Positions 24,278-34,134 of a stretch of 64,000 nucleotides of DNA are shown here, piece by piece. A model generated the notes under the pieces. The model made no database searches. It was not told the DNA's origin and saw only the letters and a program-made list of their open reading frames with translations. Within the stretch, counting starts at the first letter, position 1; the number at the start of each line of letters is the position of its first letter. Source of the stretch: JASLMY01 sp965226475 (GTDB lineage: Bacteria > Pseudomonadota > Alphaproteobacteria > GCA-2731375); the NCBI GenBank assembly GCA_965226475.1, contig CBDDDJ010000004.1:2356001-2420000 (forward strand), read 5' to 3'. The translations under genes were made by a program, and so were the position numbers.

Positions 24278-26392
24278 TCAGACTGCGGCCAACAGCGTGT
24301 CGAACATTTCACCGGTCACCGTCACGATGCGCGCGGTGGCGGCGTAGGCGTTCTCCAGGAGGACCAGTTTGGCCAGCTCCTCGTCCATGTTGACGCCGCT
24401 GACCGAGGCCACGCGGGCGGTAAGTTGCTGGCGAAGCGAGGCGCCGAACTCCAGCTCGATGCCGGCGTTCGATGCCTTGTTGGCGTTCAGTGACAGGACC
24501 TGCGCCGCGTAGCTTGCCACGGTAACGGTGAGTTGCGGCAGGCCGCCGGCCAGGTTGAAGGTCTGGTTCTGGTTGAAGGCGTCGGCCATGCGCTTGGCGG
24601 CGGAACCGTCGCTGGCGCCGATTCGGATATTGCCCGCCACCAACGTCGCGTCGTAGGGAACATCGCCGCGGGAGATCAGCTGCGGGTCGGCGGCGATGTC
24701 GCTGCGCACCGTCATGGTGCTGGCGCTATTGAGCCGGTTGGCGACCAGGCTCAGCGTGCTCATCACGTTGCCGGTGCCCGAGAGGAAGAAATTGTCGCCG
24801 CCGGAATCGATGATGTTGAGGCGGTAGCCGGCGCCGTCGGCGACCAGTCGGGCACTGATATTGGCGGCCGTCAGCGTCCCGTTGCCGTTGATTGCGGTGG
24901 CGATCGTCGCCAGCGAGTCGCCGCTGGCGATGGCGATCGCTATGCTGCTGCCGCCGGGCAGGCTGAAGTCCAGGTTGCCGCTGATGCCGAGCGCCGTGGT
25001 GGCGGTGCCCTGCACCTGCGAATCGTAGCCGGCATAGGCGGAGGCATCGACCAGCAGGTTGTTCAGCCCGAAGAAGTGCGAGAACCCGCGGGTCTCGGAG
25101 GCGATGTTGATGGCGCTGTTGTTCTCGGCGATGACGATGCCCAGGTTGGCGCCGATCACCGATGAATCGAGCTGGAGCGCGCCGCTCGAGGTGAGCGAGG
25201 CAAAGCCGCCGCCCATGGCGGCATTGATGGCGCCGATCATGGCGGTCACGTTGGCGCCGGTGACCGCGATCTGCTGGACGCTGACGATGGCGCCGGTGGT
25301 CTGGTTGACCACCGCGATCTGGAAGTTCCCGGACCCGGACAACGCATCGGTTCCGATAAAGTTCTTGCCGCCGGTCAGGACCGACGGCGGCGGGAACGCG
25401 GCGCCGTCGTTGTGCGCGCCGTTGAGCACCTCCCGCAGCCGGTAGGCGAGCTCGTCGAGCTGCGATTGCATGCCGGCCAGGGTCTCGTCGCGCAACTCCA
25501 CAAACGCCTTGAGCTTGCCGGTGGTGATCTCGTTGGTGATGTCGTTGCCGCCGGCGGATTCCGGCGTGCCGACGTAAATTCCGGTGATGCCGCCCTGATT
25601 GTAGAAGCCGCTGATCGACCGGTCGATGTAGCTCAAATTGGTGGTCAGATTGCTTGCCGGGACGTGGCTCAACTGGGTCAGGACGGCGCCATTGATCAGC
25701 GAGCGTCCGCCCGGGGTGATCACCACGATCTCGCCGCTGGCGCTTTCGAAGTAGCGGATATCCATCCCGGCGCTGATCTTGTTCAGCGCGACGTCGCGCT
25801 TGTCCAGATACTCGCCAACGGGCTGCGACAGGCTATTGGCGCGCGCGATCTGGGTGTTCAGGTCGGCGATGATGCTGAGCTGTGAGTTGATGAACGCGAC
25901 GCTGTCGGCGATCGCCTTGTCGGTTTCGGCGCGCAGCCGCTGCAGGTCGCGCGCCATCTCGCTCAGTTGCGAGGCCATCAGTATGGCGGCGTTGACCGCG
26001 CCATACTGAGTTGCGGCGCCCTCGGGCTTGTGCGCGAGGCTGTCCAGGGCGGCCGCCAGGTCGGTGATGCGCGCGCTGACCGAGTTGTGATCGCCCGGGG
26101 CGCCGAACAGGTCCTGTGTCTGCGACAGGAACCGGTCCTGGATCTCGAAATTGCCGACCAGCCCCAGGGTGTCTCGCAATTGGCGCTGTAGAAAGTCGTC
26201 GACATAGCGGGTGACGTCGACCAGGCGCACGCCGGCGGCCAGCCCGGCGACCTCGACCGAGGTGGTCTCGACGATCTTTCGCGTGAAGCCCTCGGTGTTG
26301 ACGTTGGAGATGTTGTTGGCGGTGACCTGAAGCGCGCTTTGTTGCAGCGAAAGGCCGGTGAGGGCGGTGCGAAGGGCGATGTTCAACGACAT
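24278..26392 (-). CDS. flgK: flagellar hook-associated protein 1 (FlgK)
   Basis: A 704-aa protein of typical length for FlgK. The N-terminal rod/hook motif is LTGLSLQQSALQVTANNISNVNTEGFTRK (ANNISN...GYTR type). The C-terminal Flg_bbr-like region (VSGVNMDEELAKLVLLENAYAATARIVTVTGEMFDTLL) is complete. The middle is the variable alanine/glycine/threonine-rich D2-D3 domain. It joins hook to filament together with FlgL, encoded immediately downstream. The reading frame is intact. Confidence 0.92.
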   Translation of the reverse strand: MSLNIALRTALTGLSLQQSALQVTANNISNVNTEGFTRKIVETTSVEVAGLAAGVRLVDVTRYVDDFLQRQLRDTLGLVGNFEIQDRFLSQTQDLFGAPGDHNSVSARITDLAAALDSLAHKPEGAATQYGAVNAAILMASQLSEMARDLQRLRAETDKAIADSVAFINSQLSIIADLNTQIARANSLSQPVGEYLDKRDVALNKISAGMDIRYFESASGEIVVITPGGRSLINGAVLTQLSHVPASNLTTNLSYIDRSISGFYNQGGITGIYVGTPESAGGNDITNEITTGKLKAFVELRDETLAGMQSQLDELAYRLREVLNGAHNDGAAFPPPSVLTGGKNFIGTDALSGSGNFQIAVVNQTTGAIVSVQQIAVTGANVTAMIGAINAAMGGGFASLTSSGALQLDSSVIGANLGIVIAENNSAINIASETRGFSHFFGLNNLLVDASAYAGYDSQVQGTATTALGISGNLDFSLPGGSSIAIAIASGDSLATIATAINGNGTLTAANISARLVADGAGYRLNIIDSGGDNFFLSGTGNVMSTLSLVANRLNSASTMTVRSDIAADPQLISRGDVPYDATLVAGNIRIGASDGSAAKRMADAFNQNQTFNLAGGLPQLTVTVASYAAQVLSLNANKASNAGIELEFGASLRQQLTARVASVSGVNMDEELAKLVLLENAYAATARIVTVTGEMFDTLLAAV

Positions 26393-26418
26393 GACGGGAG
26401 CTTTCTTCGGCGGCGATT

Positions 26419-26859
26419 CTAGAGCCGCTGGTCGACGGTGAGCGGCAACGATCCGCGGGAATCGCCGGCGCCTCGACTGTTCAAGGTGCCGGTGCTGGTA
26501 TAGGTGGCGGCCTCGCCCCGTTTCATGTTCACGGCATCGACGACGGCCTTGACCAGACGCGCATTGACCTCATGCGCGGCGCGCAGCGCCCGCTCGTTGT
26601 GGCCGGCCGCGGCGCGGAATCGCTCCAGCACTTGCTGCAGCTCCTGCTTGATCGCCGGGGCGACGGTGGCGAGCTGGCCGGGCACCTCCTCAAGGGCCCG
26701 GCCGTGCTCCAGGTAGGCACGGACCAGAAGCTCCTTTTCGGGTTGCAACTCGGTGATGTCGGCGACCTTCATCTCGTGCAGGATCGCAATTTCCTGCTCC
26801 TTCAGGACCACCAGGCGGCTGGCCACCATGATCAGATCTCTGGCGCGGGCCGAGGGCAT
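26419..26859 (-). CDS. FlgN-like flagellar export chaperone
   Basis: A 146-aa, almost entirely helical protein (LKEQEIAILHEMKVADITELQPEKE, IKQELQQVLERFRAAAGHNERAL, ARLVKAVVDAVNMKRG) ending in a low-complexity tail. This is the usual FlgN layout, and FlgN is the chaperone for FlgK and FlgL, which follow directly. The start at 26859 (MPSARARDL) is approximate. The frame stays open further upstream, but that stretch is arginine/proline-rich. Confidence 0.6.
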   Translation of the reverse strand: MPSARARDLIMVASRLVVLKEQEIAILHEMKVADITELQPEKELLVRAYLEHGRALEEVPGQLATVAPAIKQELQQVLERFRAAAGHNERALRAAHEVNARLVKAVVDAVNMKRGEAATYTSTGTLNSRGAGDSRGSLPLTVDQRL

Positions 26860-26959
26860 CGCCGGCCGCCGCAGCGCGGGCAGACGAAACCTTGAGGCCA
26901 ACGCCAGGCAGCCAGCGCCGCCCGGCACTGTTCCTCGGTTCCGTAGAATGCGCGAAATT

Positions 26960-27061
26960 GCCGCGCATCGCCTTGAGCTCACCGTCGGCGCGCACTTCCT
27001 GCAGCAATTGCAAGCCGGTCATCGGCTCCATGTTCCAATCGGAAACTTGATTACGCACCAT
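26960..27061 (-). pseudogene. CheY-like receiver domain fragment
   Basis: SDWNMEPMTGLQLLQEVRADGELKAM is the segment after the phosphoacceptor Asp of CheY-type receivers (D-W-N-M-P..G..LL..IR). Both the N-terminal part and the MVTA-containing C-terminal half are missing; the frame continues into unrelated sequence. A receiver gene beside the flgN-flgK-flgL set makes sense as part of the chemotaxis/flagellar cluster. Confidence 0.6.
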
Positions 27062-27149
27062 TCTCAGCCAGTTTGAGGAGCCGATAGGGCATGGGCGGCG
27101 TGCGCAGAGCGACCCAGGCCAGACGGGTGATCATGTCCTCCAAACGGTA

Positions 27150-27957
27150 GCGGCGGCACGAGGCGCGGGCCGAGATTGAGCGGGATGCGTTGGCCGCGGG
27201 CCTTTCCAACGATTCGATCCCACTACGCGACGGCGGCACCGGCGCCAAAGCCTATGCCGAGGCGGTGAGCGTGTATTTGGCGTTTGCGCTAAATCGTTCG
27301 GCTGATAGAGGTTCATCAATCTGCACTTGGGATTCGTCACCCAAGATGGAGGCGTTGAGGAATACATTTGCTGGGCAAGCTCTTCCCATGACTTGGGACT
27401 TTGCTGAAGGAAATCCATTTTCCAAAGCAAGCGGCAACTTCTTGAACAACGTGAACTGGGTAATAAAGACGATAGAAAAATTTGCGCCATCCTCAATCGG
27501 AATAGAATGCCAACACGACGCACAGACAGTTTATTTCCCCAAAGAAACGATCATTTCTACCGACCCGCCGTACTACGACAACATCGGTTATGCCGACCTT
27601 TCCGATTTCTGTTTTTCTGGATGAAACCTCTGATCCGACCGGTTTATCCGGACCTGTTCAGCGTGCTCGCAACGCCCAAATCAGAGGAACTTGTCGCCAC
27701 GCCCTATCGGCATGGTGGCAAGGAAGCAGCGGAGTCCTTTTTCCTCGACGGAATGTCGAAGGCCATAGCCAACATGGCGCGGCAGTCTTCACCCGATTAC
27801 CCCGCGACGATCTATTACGCCTTCAAGCAGAGTAAGATTGCGCAAGAAGGGATCAGTTCAACCGGCTGGGCGACCTTTCTGCAAGCCGTTCTTGAAGCCG
27901 GTTATGCAGTCGTCGGCACATGGCCGGTTCGCACGGAAATGTCCAACCGAATGATCG
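27150..27957 (+). pseudogene. DUF1156 adenine-specific DNA methyltransferase, internal fragment with frameshift
   Basis: It begins RRHEARAEIERDALAAGL after an in-frame TAG and runs through GTGAKAYAEAVSVYLAFAL, MTWDFAEGNPFSKASG and the methylase motif IV STDPPYYDNIGYADLSDF. At about 27608, in a T-rich run, the frame shifts by one; it continues WMKPLIRPVYPDLFSVL, ELVATPYRHGG and FLEAVLEAGYAVVGTWPVRTE-type sequence to NRMIASG. There the protein switches directly into a DUF499 protein. The start and the last part of the methylase are lost. DUF1156 methylases usually pair with DUF499 ATPases in predicted restriction-like loci. Confidence 0.7.
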
Positions 27958-30161
27958 CATCGGGTATCTGCGCCAGATCTACAAGGTCGACGGCCTGCCG
28001 TCCGGCTCCTTCGACGCCAATCTGAGCTTCGTTCAGTCCTTGACGGAGGCGGTCAAGACCAGCCCCGGAACGCTACTCGTGGCGGCGCTTCCCGCTTCGC
28101 AGATCGAGGTCGGCGGAGAAGGCGGACAGGAGGCGCTGGTCAGGCTCAAGCAGACCTTCTCCCGGGTCGAGTCGTCCTGGCGTCCGGCATCGCAGGAAGA
28201 GAGCTACGAAATCGTCCGCCGGCGGCTGTTCAAGGACATTCCCGGCGACAAGTTCCACCACCGGGACAACACGCTGAAGCAGTTTGCCAAGCTCTATCGG
28301 GAAAACGCAAACGAGTTTCCTCGCGGCTCGGCCGATGAAGATTACCGACGCAAACTTGAGAAAGCTTACTCCATCCATCCGGAACTCTTCGATCAGCTCT
28401 CTACGGGCTGGGGCTCACTGGAGCGATTTCAACGCACGCGCGGCGTGCTGCGGCTGATGGCCCAAGCCATTCACGAACTGTGGATGAACAACGATCCCTC
28501 GGTGATGATCATGCCGGGGAGCGTAGCGGTCGGTTCGGCGCGCGTAGAATCGGAGTTGCTTCACTATCTCGAGGTGAGTTGGCAATCGATCATCGCTGGC
28601 GATGTCGACGGCCCGGAGTCGATCCCCTACAAAATCGATCGGTCGGCCCCCAATCTGAACCGATACTCCGCGACCCGGCGGGTTGCCCGCGCCATCTTCA
28701 TGGGCACGGCCCCGACGCACCAGCAAGAGAATAGAGGCCTCGACGACAAGCAGATCAATCTGGGCGTCGTGCAGCCGGGCGAGAAGCCGGCGGTCTTCGG
28801 CGACGCGCTGAGGCGGCTCGGCAACCGGGCCAGGTTCATGCACGGCGATCTCGGCCGCTATTGGTACTCCATGTCGGCGAGCCCCAACCGTGTCGCCGCC
28901 GACCGGGCCGAACAGGTCGAGGAAGCGCTTGTTCTGGTGGAGATCGACAAGTTGTTGGCGGCCTATATCAACGGGCTCGGTGACCGCGGCCACTTCGACG
29001 CCGTGCAGGTGGCGCCTGGAAGCTCTGCAGACGTGCCCGACGAAGCGGGCGGAGTACGCGCCATCGTGCTCGGTATCGCGCATTCCCATAACGGCCGCGA
29101 CGGGTCCGAGGCGATGACGGCGGCCAAAGATATTTTGATGCAACGGGGAGGCACGCCCCGCGTCTATTGTAATGTGCTGGTGTTTCTCGCCGCCGAGACG
29201 CGGCAACTCGACAACCTCAAGGAGGCCATACGCGGCGTCTTGGCCTGGGACGGGATCGTTCGCGAAACGGAACGTCTCAACCTGACCCAAAGCGATAGCG
29301 CGCTTGCGAAGGCAAAGCTAGCTGAGGCGAACGAGACCGTGCGAACGCGCCTCAAAGAGGCTTGGTGCTACCTTCTATATCCGACGCAAGAAGGCGCGGA
29401 GGCGGATGTTGCGTGGACATCGGGTAAGGTAGCCGGCCCGCGACGGCCTTCTTGGACGAGCGAGCAAAAGGCTCGTCGACGAGGAAGGTCTTCTGCCCGA
29501 CCTCGGTCCGGCGAGACTGGATCGAGAACTCCAGAGGTACATATGGAACGGTAGGGACCATCTGTCCCTGCAGGATCTCAGGGAATATCTCGACCGCTAT
29601 ACCTACCTGCCGCGGCTGAAGGACCGCTCGGTGCTTGTCAGGACCGTCGCCTCGGCCATCGGGGGCATGCTGCCGGGGCCATTCGCCTACGCCGAAAGCT
29701 GGGACGAGACGGCTCGAACCTACCAAGGTCTCGCTATAGATAACGCGGCGAACGTCCAGGTGGTCATCGGAAACGCAAGTCTCATTGTGAGGCCGGATAT
29801 CGCCGAAGCGCACCGCCCGCCGCCGCGGGACTCTACTGGAAACCTAAACGACGGTTCGCCTTCTTCGGGTGGCACGGAGACACCGGAAGATGGCGTTGGC
29901 GCGGAGGATGTCGGCCAGCAAACCGAAACGAAACCGACCCGGTTCATCGGCACGGTCATGATTTCCTTGGACCGGCTGGCGCAGGATATCCATCAAATCG
30001 TCGAGGCGGTTGTCGAGCAACTCACGACCCTTCCCGGCAGCGAGGTGACCCTGAAACTCGAGATCGACGCCGAAGTTCCATCCGGTCTGGATCGCGCTAA
30101 AGTACGAACGTTGATCGAGAACGCCAATACTCTCGGGTTCATCGAGAAAACGATCAAATAA
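27958..30161 (+). pseudogene. DUF499 (AAA+-like) protein, N-terminally truncated and frameshifted
   Basis: It starts abruptly at GYLRQIYKVDGLPSGSFDANLSF, fused to the methylase remnant by a deletion, so the Walker A region is missing. It continues through LLVAALPASQIEVGGEGGQEAL, SSWRPASQEESYEIVRRRLF and NDPSVMIMPGSVAVGSARVESELLHYL. Around 29436 the frame shifts: after SGKVAG, the +1 frame restores RDGLLGRASKRLVDEEGLL, then YLDRYTYLPRLKDRSVL and a C-terminal TLKLEIDAEVPSGLDRAKV. DUF499 proteins are associated with DUF1156 methylases in defence islands. At least two lesions make this copy non-functional. Confidence 0.7.
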
Positions 30162-30213
30162 TGTAAGAGACCGCCAAGCGCGCCTTGCTCGCAGGCAGAG
30201 AAACTTCTGCTTC

Positions 30214-30438
30214 TCACGCACTAAGCAGCGCTGCAGATAAACCCGCAAATTCGGCGATCCTGCTCGCGATGCGGTTGGCGACGGCCTTGACGGGATCGTT
30301 GGCAAGATATGCATATCTCTCGGTTGTCTGAACTTGGGTATTACCGAGAAGCTTTCCGATCATCGGAAGCCCTTCGCCGACCAGCAGTCCTCCACTGGCG
30401 ACGCTGTGACTTAGATCATGACTCCTTACATCTACCAA
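30214..30438 (-). pseudogene. tyrosine recombinase/integrase, C-terminal fragment
   Basis: A frame from a TTG at 30438 reads SHDLSHSVASGGLLVGEGLPMIGKLLGN, then TQVQTTERYAYLAND, the C-terminal catalytic region of XerC/phage-type integrases. The box II Arg is replaced by Ser (HDLSHS for HDLRHS), while the Tyr of RYAYLA is kept. The N-terminal two-thirds are absent. It may be the integrase of the island that carried the DUF1156/DUF499 genes. Confidence 0.7.
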
Positions 30439-31183
30439 TTTGGATCGTGAACGGTTCGGTGCGGCTCGATCCGACTTGCGAGCGGGCGCTGTTCCGGTGC
30501 ACCGTCTTCGAGGCCGCAGCGGTCGAGTTCGCGGCCTTCCTCCAGGTCTCGTGCGGGCTGTCCCTTTACGGTTTCCAGGGGCTTCGAAATTGACGATTCC
30601 GGCCTTGCAAGCCTACCTTGCCTGACGTTGCTCCGACGACGCACGTCCTGTCCGTCGGTGGCGCCCTGATCCCGCTCCAAGGAGCCGCGGAAGGAGAGCC
30701 CTATAGTCGGGTTCCAGCCTCTTAATGTTGGTCGAGGGTCAAGAAGTGCCAGTGTTTGATCTGTTTTCCCATCGCGAGCGCGTCGCCGAGGGCGAGACGC
30801 GGGATGTCTTCGTTAGGCGTTATGTCGATGGGGTAATCTTCGAGTACTGCCGGAAGCGCCGTGACCGCTGTCCCCTCAGAATATAACCGGCGCGTCGTGC
30901 GCAATGGCGTCATCCGACTCCGAACTCATCAACGTATCGATCCGTCGACGATGCGCTGCGTCGGTTCGCGAAGCTGCTTCACGGTCCAGTCGGCTGCGCA
31001 ACCCTTTGTTACGTAGTCTAACCATCCGATCGTCTCGATGATCTCCTCCCGGTCCAGAAGCACACCTACCGTCGGTTTCAGACGGCAGCCTTCATGGCAT
31101 GGATTCCGGCCGAACGGGCGATTTGTTCATGATTCCAACCATCACCCCGCCGATGCGCTCGGCGGCGGCCTCGACGTCCCGGT
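30439..31183. other. no confirmed gene; short coding-like scraps
   Basis: On the minus strand, codons ending near 30926 read LDREEIIETIGWLDYVTKGC, then AADWTVKQLREPTQRIVDGSIR. A frame at 30722-30913 ends GDALAMGKQIKHWHFLTLDQH. Both look like tails of real proteins but are unrecognised and lack good starts. On the plus strand, 30440-30593 contains RALFRCTVFEAAAVEFAAFL, also unassigned. The region reads as a junkyard between the integrase tail and IS21 copy A. Confidence 0.35.
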
Positions 31184-31368
31184 TGTCAACGGCGGAGTAA
31201 AACCCGGCCATGTGGCGGAGCAAAAGTGGGCCACTTTGGTTCGGTGAGGAGCTTGTCCCCGTAGTCCACGGGAGGGACCCACGCGCGGCGTGGACTGCCC
31301 CTCAGCAGGCAAAGGCCGCGGCGCGCGTGGGAGGGGCCTGTGGGCCCACGGGGGCAAGCGGATGCCGC

Positions 31369-32136
31369 TCAGGCGCTTTTTGCGGGTTTCTGTTTTCTTC
31401 GGCTCTGCTTGAGGCGGAAGCTTTCGCCGTTCATTTCCAGGATATGGACGTGGTGGGTCAGGCGGTCCAGCAACGCCCCCGTCAGGCGTTCTGAGCCGAA
31501 AACCTCCGTCCACTCGTCGAATGGCAGGTTGGAGGTCACCAGGATCGAGCCACGCTCGTAGCGCTGGCTGAACACCTCGAACAGCAACTCGGCGCCGGTC
31601 TTGGAGAGCGGCACGAAACCCAGCTCGTCGATGATGAGGAGCTTGAGGTTGGCGAGCTTCTTCTGGAACCTCAGCAGCTGTCTGTCATCGCGCGCCTCCA
31701 TGAGCTCGTGGACCAGGGCGGCGGCGGTGGTAAAGCCGACCGACAGGCCCTTCTGGCAGGCGGCAAGGCCGAGGCCGAGCGCAATGTGACTCTTGCCGGT
31801 GCCGGAATTGCCCAGAGCGATCACATTCTCCCGGCGCTCGATGTACTCGCATCGTGCCAGCTCGAGGACCAGCGCCTTGTTGAGCGAGGCGATCGCTTTG
31901 AAGTCAAAGCTGTCCAAGCTCTTGACGGTCGGGAACTTCGCTTGCCTGATTCGCCGCTCGACCATGCGGCGCTCGCGGTCGATCAGTTCCAGCTCGGCCA
32001 GGCGGAGCAGGTAGCGCACGTGGTCGGCGCCCTCGCTGGCACACTGGCGAGCCAGCTTGTCGTACTCCCTGAGGAAGGTCGGCAGCTTGAGGGCCTTCAG
32101 GTGATGGGCCAGCAACACCTGCGGCGTGTCGCTCAC
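31369..32136 (-). CDS. istB: IstB-type ATPase of IS21 copy A
   Basis: A 255-aa AAA+ helper ATPase for IstA-mediated transposition. It has Walker A GNSGTGKSH near residue 106, Walker B KLLIIDELGFVPLS and sensor LVTSNLPFDEW. The GTG start at 32136 overlaps the istA stop as GTGA, which implies coupled translation; a longer ATG frame from 32256 runs inside istA and is rejected. Confidence 0.92.
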   Translation of the reverse strand: MSDTPQVLLAHHLKALKLPTFLREYDKLARQCASEGADHVRYLLRLAELELIDRERRMVERRIRQAKFPTVKSLDSFDFKAIASLNKALVLELARCEYIERRENVIALGNSGTGKSHIALGLGLAACQKGLSVGFTTAAALVHELMEARDDRQLLRFQKKLANLKLLIIDELGFVPLSKTGAELLFEVFSQRYERGSILVTSNLPFDEWTEVFGSERLTGALLDRLTHHVHILEMNGESFRLKQSRRKQKPAKSA

Positions 32137-33647
32137 GGCGCCGCTCCGCCCAGCAGGCTCATGTAGCTGGCGGCGGATGTGGTGGTCACCTGGGCCCGCG
32201 GCAGATAGGGATAAACGTTCAAGTCGAGCCGGGGGGGTCGACGCTCGACGCGACACAGCACCAGGTGCTTGACCGCATCATAGCCGATGGCGCCTAACCG
32301 CGGGGCATCGCGGATGGCACCGTGCACCTCCTCAAGGGCAAAGGTCTCCAGAAGACGGAGCACTTGCACGTACTCCCGCTTGCCGGCCTTGCCCATGCGG
32401 GCTTCAAGCAAGCGGCGCAGGTTGGCGTACGCCTCGGGCAGCTTCCAACCGGCCAGCGGGGCGGCTTGATCGAGGGCACCGATCTTCCGCTCCCGCAAGG
32501 CCAGATAGTGGATCGGCTCGAAGATCAGGTCCTCTCGTTCGTAAGAGCGTGGGTGCCGGGCGATGACCTCGGCGGCGCAGCCGATGACCACCTCGTGCAC
32601 GTAGCCACGGACCCAGACCTCTTGGTGACCGTAGGCGACGGGCACCGAGTAGTCGTTGCCCCGATAGCGCACCAGGGAGAGCGAATTGACCCGCGTGCCC
32701 TCCTTGTCGCAGGCCTCGAAAGGCGCCGGCGGCAATTCCATCAGCTTCTCCCGGTCGCATCCGAACCGCTCGCCGATGGTCTCGCGATGGCCGCGCAAGA
32801 CGTCGCTTTCCCGTCTCCGACATTGATGTTCCAGGTGAGCGTTGAAGGCGTCCCAGCTCGCAAACCGGGGGATGGGAACCATGAAGTTCCGGCGGGCGTA
32901 ACCGACCAGCCCCTCCACCTTGCCCTTATCATTGCCCTTGCCGGGGCGGCCATATCGATCCTGGAACAGATAATGGGATTGAAGCCCGCTGAACGCTCGC
33001 GTTCGTTGCCGCGTGCCGTCCGGCAGGATGCGCGACACCAGGCACTTGTCATTGTCGTGGAGAATCGATTGGGGAATGCCGCCGAAGAAGGCGAAGGCCC
33101 CGTTGTGGCCGTCCAGCCAGGCCTCCGTCGCCGCCGCCGGGTAGGCCGCAACGAAGCAGGCATCGCCGTGGGGAAGGTCCATGGCGAAAAAATGCGCCCG
33201 CCGCTTGACGCCGGCGATGATCGCATCCGCCTCGCCAAAGTCCGCCTGAGCGTGACCCGGAGGGTGCGCCAGCGGCACGAACATCTCACGCTGGCGACGG
33301 CGCCGTTCCCGGACGTAATCCTTGACGATGGTCTGTTTGCCCGCAAAGCCATGCTCGTCGCGAAGACGCTCGAATATCCGCTTCGCCGTGTGGCGCTGCT
33401 TGCAGTGAACCGTTCGGTCCTCTTCCAGAATACGGTCAATGATATCCCTGAAGGGGTCCAGCTTCGGGCGCTTCGGTGGCTGGCGGCGGCGGTAGCCAGG
33501 CGGCTCCGAGTGCCCGAGCATCTTCCTCACCGTCTCTCGCGCTATGCCAAACCGACTCGCCGCCTCTCGCTGACTCAGCCCATCAACATGGCACGCCAGC
33601 CGAACGCGTGGATAAAGGTCCACGGTATACATCCTCCCACCTTCCAT
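32133..33647 (-). CDS. istA: IS21 transposase IstA, copy A
   Basis: A 504-aa transposase. The N-terminal HTH (GLSQREAASRFGIARETVRKML) is followed by the rve core: HAQADFGEADAII (D), ILHDNDKCLVS (D) and NDKGKVEGLVGYARRNF (E). The C-terminal beta domain includes YRGNDYSVPVAYG. It is intact and shares almost every residue with copies B and C. Confidence 0.92.
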   Translation of the reverse strand: MEGGRMYTVDLYPRVRLACHVDGLSQREAASRFGIARETVRKMLGHSEPPGYRRRQPPKRPKLDPFRDIIDRILEEDRTVHCKQRHTAKRIFERLRDEHGFAGKQTIVKDYVRERRRRQREMFVPLAHPPGHAQADFGEADAIIAGVKRRAHFFAMDLPHGDACFVAAYPAAATEAWLDGHNGAFAFFGGIPQSILHDNDKCLVSRILPDGTRQRTRAFSGLQSHYLFQDRYGRPGKGNDKGKVEGLVGYARRNFMVPIPRFASWDAFNAHLEHQCRRRESDVLRGHRETIGERFGCDREKLMELPPAPFEACDKEGTRVNSLSLVRYRGNDYSVPVAYGHQEVWVRGYVHEVVIGCAAEVIARHPRSYEREDLIFEPIHYLALRERKIGALDQAAPLAGWKLPEAYANLRRLLEARMGKAGKREYVQVLRLLETFALEEVHGAIRDAPRLGAIGYDAVKHLVLCRVERRPPRLDLNVYPYLPRAQVTTTSAASYMSLLGGAAP

Positions 33648-33747
33648 CCCGAAAAGGATCGAAGGCTACAGGTGGCAGAGTTTTACTCCGCCCGCAGCCG
33701 GGCAAATCCCGCCGCTTCCGTGGTCTAATTTGTCACCGCCGCACACA

Positions 33748-34134
33748 CAGCCCTTGTCGCCTGGGCGCTGCTCAGGTAGGAGCGTATCTACCGACCGACG
33801 CCGGCATAGCCAGCTGGCAAACCGGGATCAAATTGCGAGGGTAACGACGATTTGATGGCGAAACAGGGTTCCACCCGAGATCGGCCAAACCCGGGCATTG
33901 TCCGAGAATCAAGCTCGTTAGTCTGACTGGGCGTCGATCTTTCGGATTCCATCAGGGCCAGCGGTCAGCGTACCGCAGCGAAAAGGCCGGATACATGACT
34001 GCAAGCTCTACCGCCGATTCAAATCAGTTTTCCCCTTGCAACACCGGGGGCGTCCATACATGAATGCCACTTGGCCAGACTTGATAAAGAACGACCCCAA
34101 GTTCTTACGCCACCCGAATTCAGGAGAGGTATGA
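33748..34134. other. intergenic region, nothing recognised
   Basis: No frame longer than noise and no obvious promoter or hairpin. It ends with aggagagg just before the SprT-like gene, the likely ribosome-binding site of that gene. Confidence 0.4.

Larger units (their letters stand above)
31184..33747 (-). mobile_element. IS21-family element, copy A
   Basis: 2564 bp with ends tgtcaacggcggagtaaaac and, at the other side, the complement of tgtgtgcggcggtgacaaat. It contains istA and istB on the minus strand. This is the intact reference for copies B and C. I see no target duplication. Confidence 0.88.

Noticed and set aside
25412..25885. Plus-strand frames over flgK
   Set aside because: Shadows of the 704-codon flgK gene.
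32322..33728. 468-codon open frame antisense to IS21 istA (also at 43984-45390 and 53732-55021)
   Set aside because: It lies wholly opposite istA, the protein is arginine/leucine-rich without family motifs, and the three copies only mirror the three IS copies.
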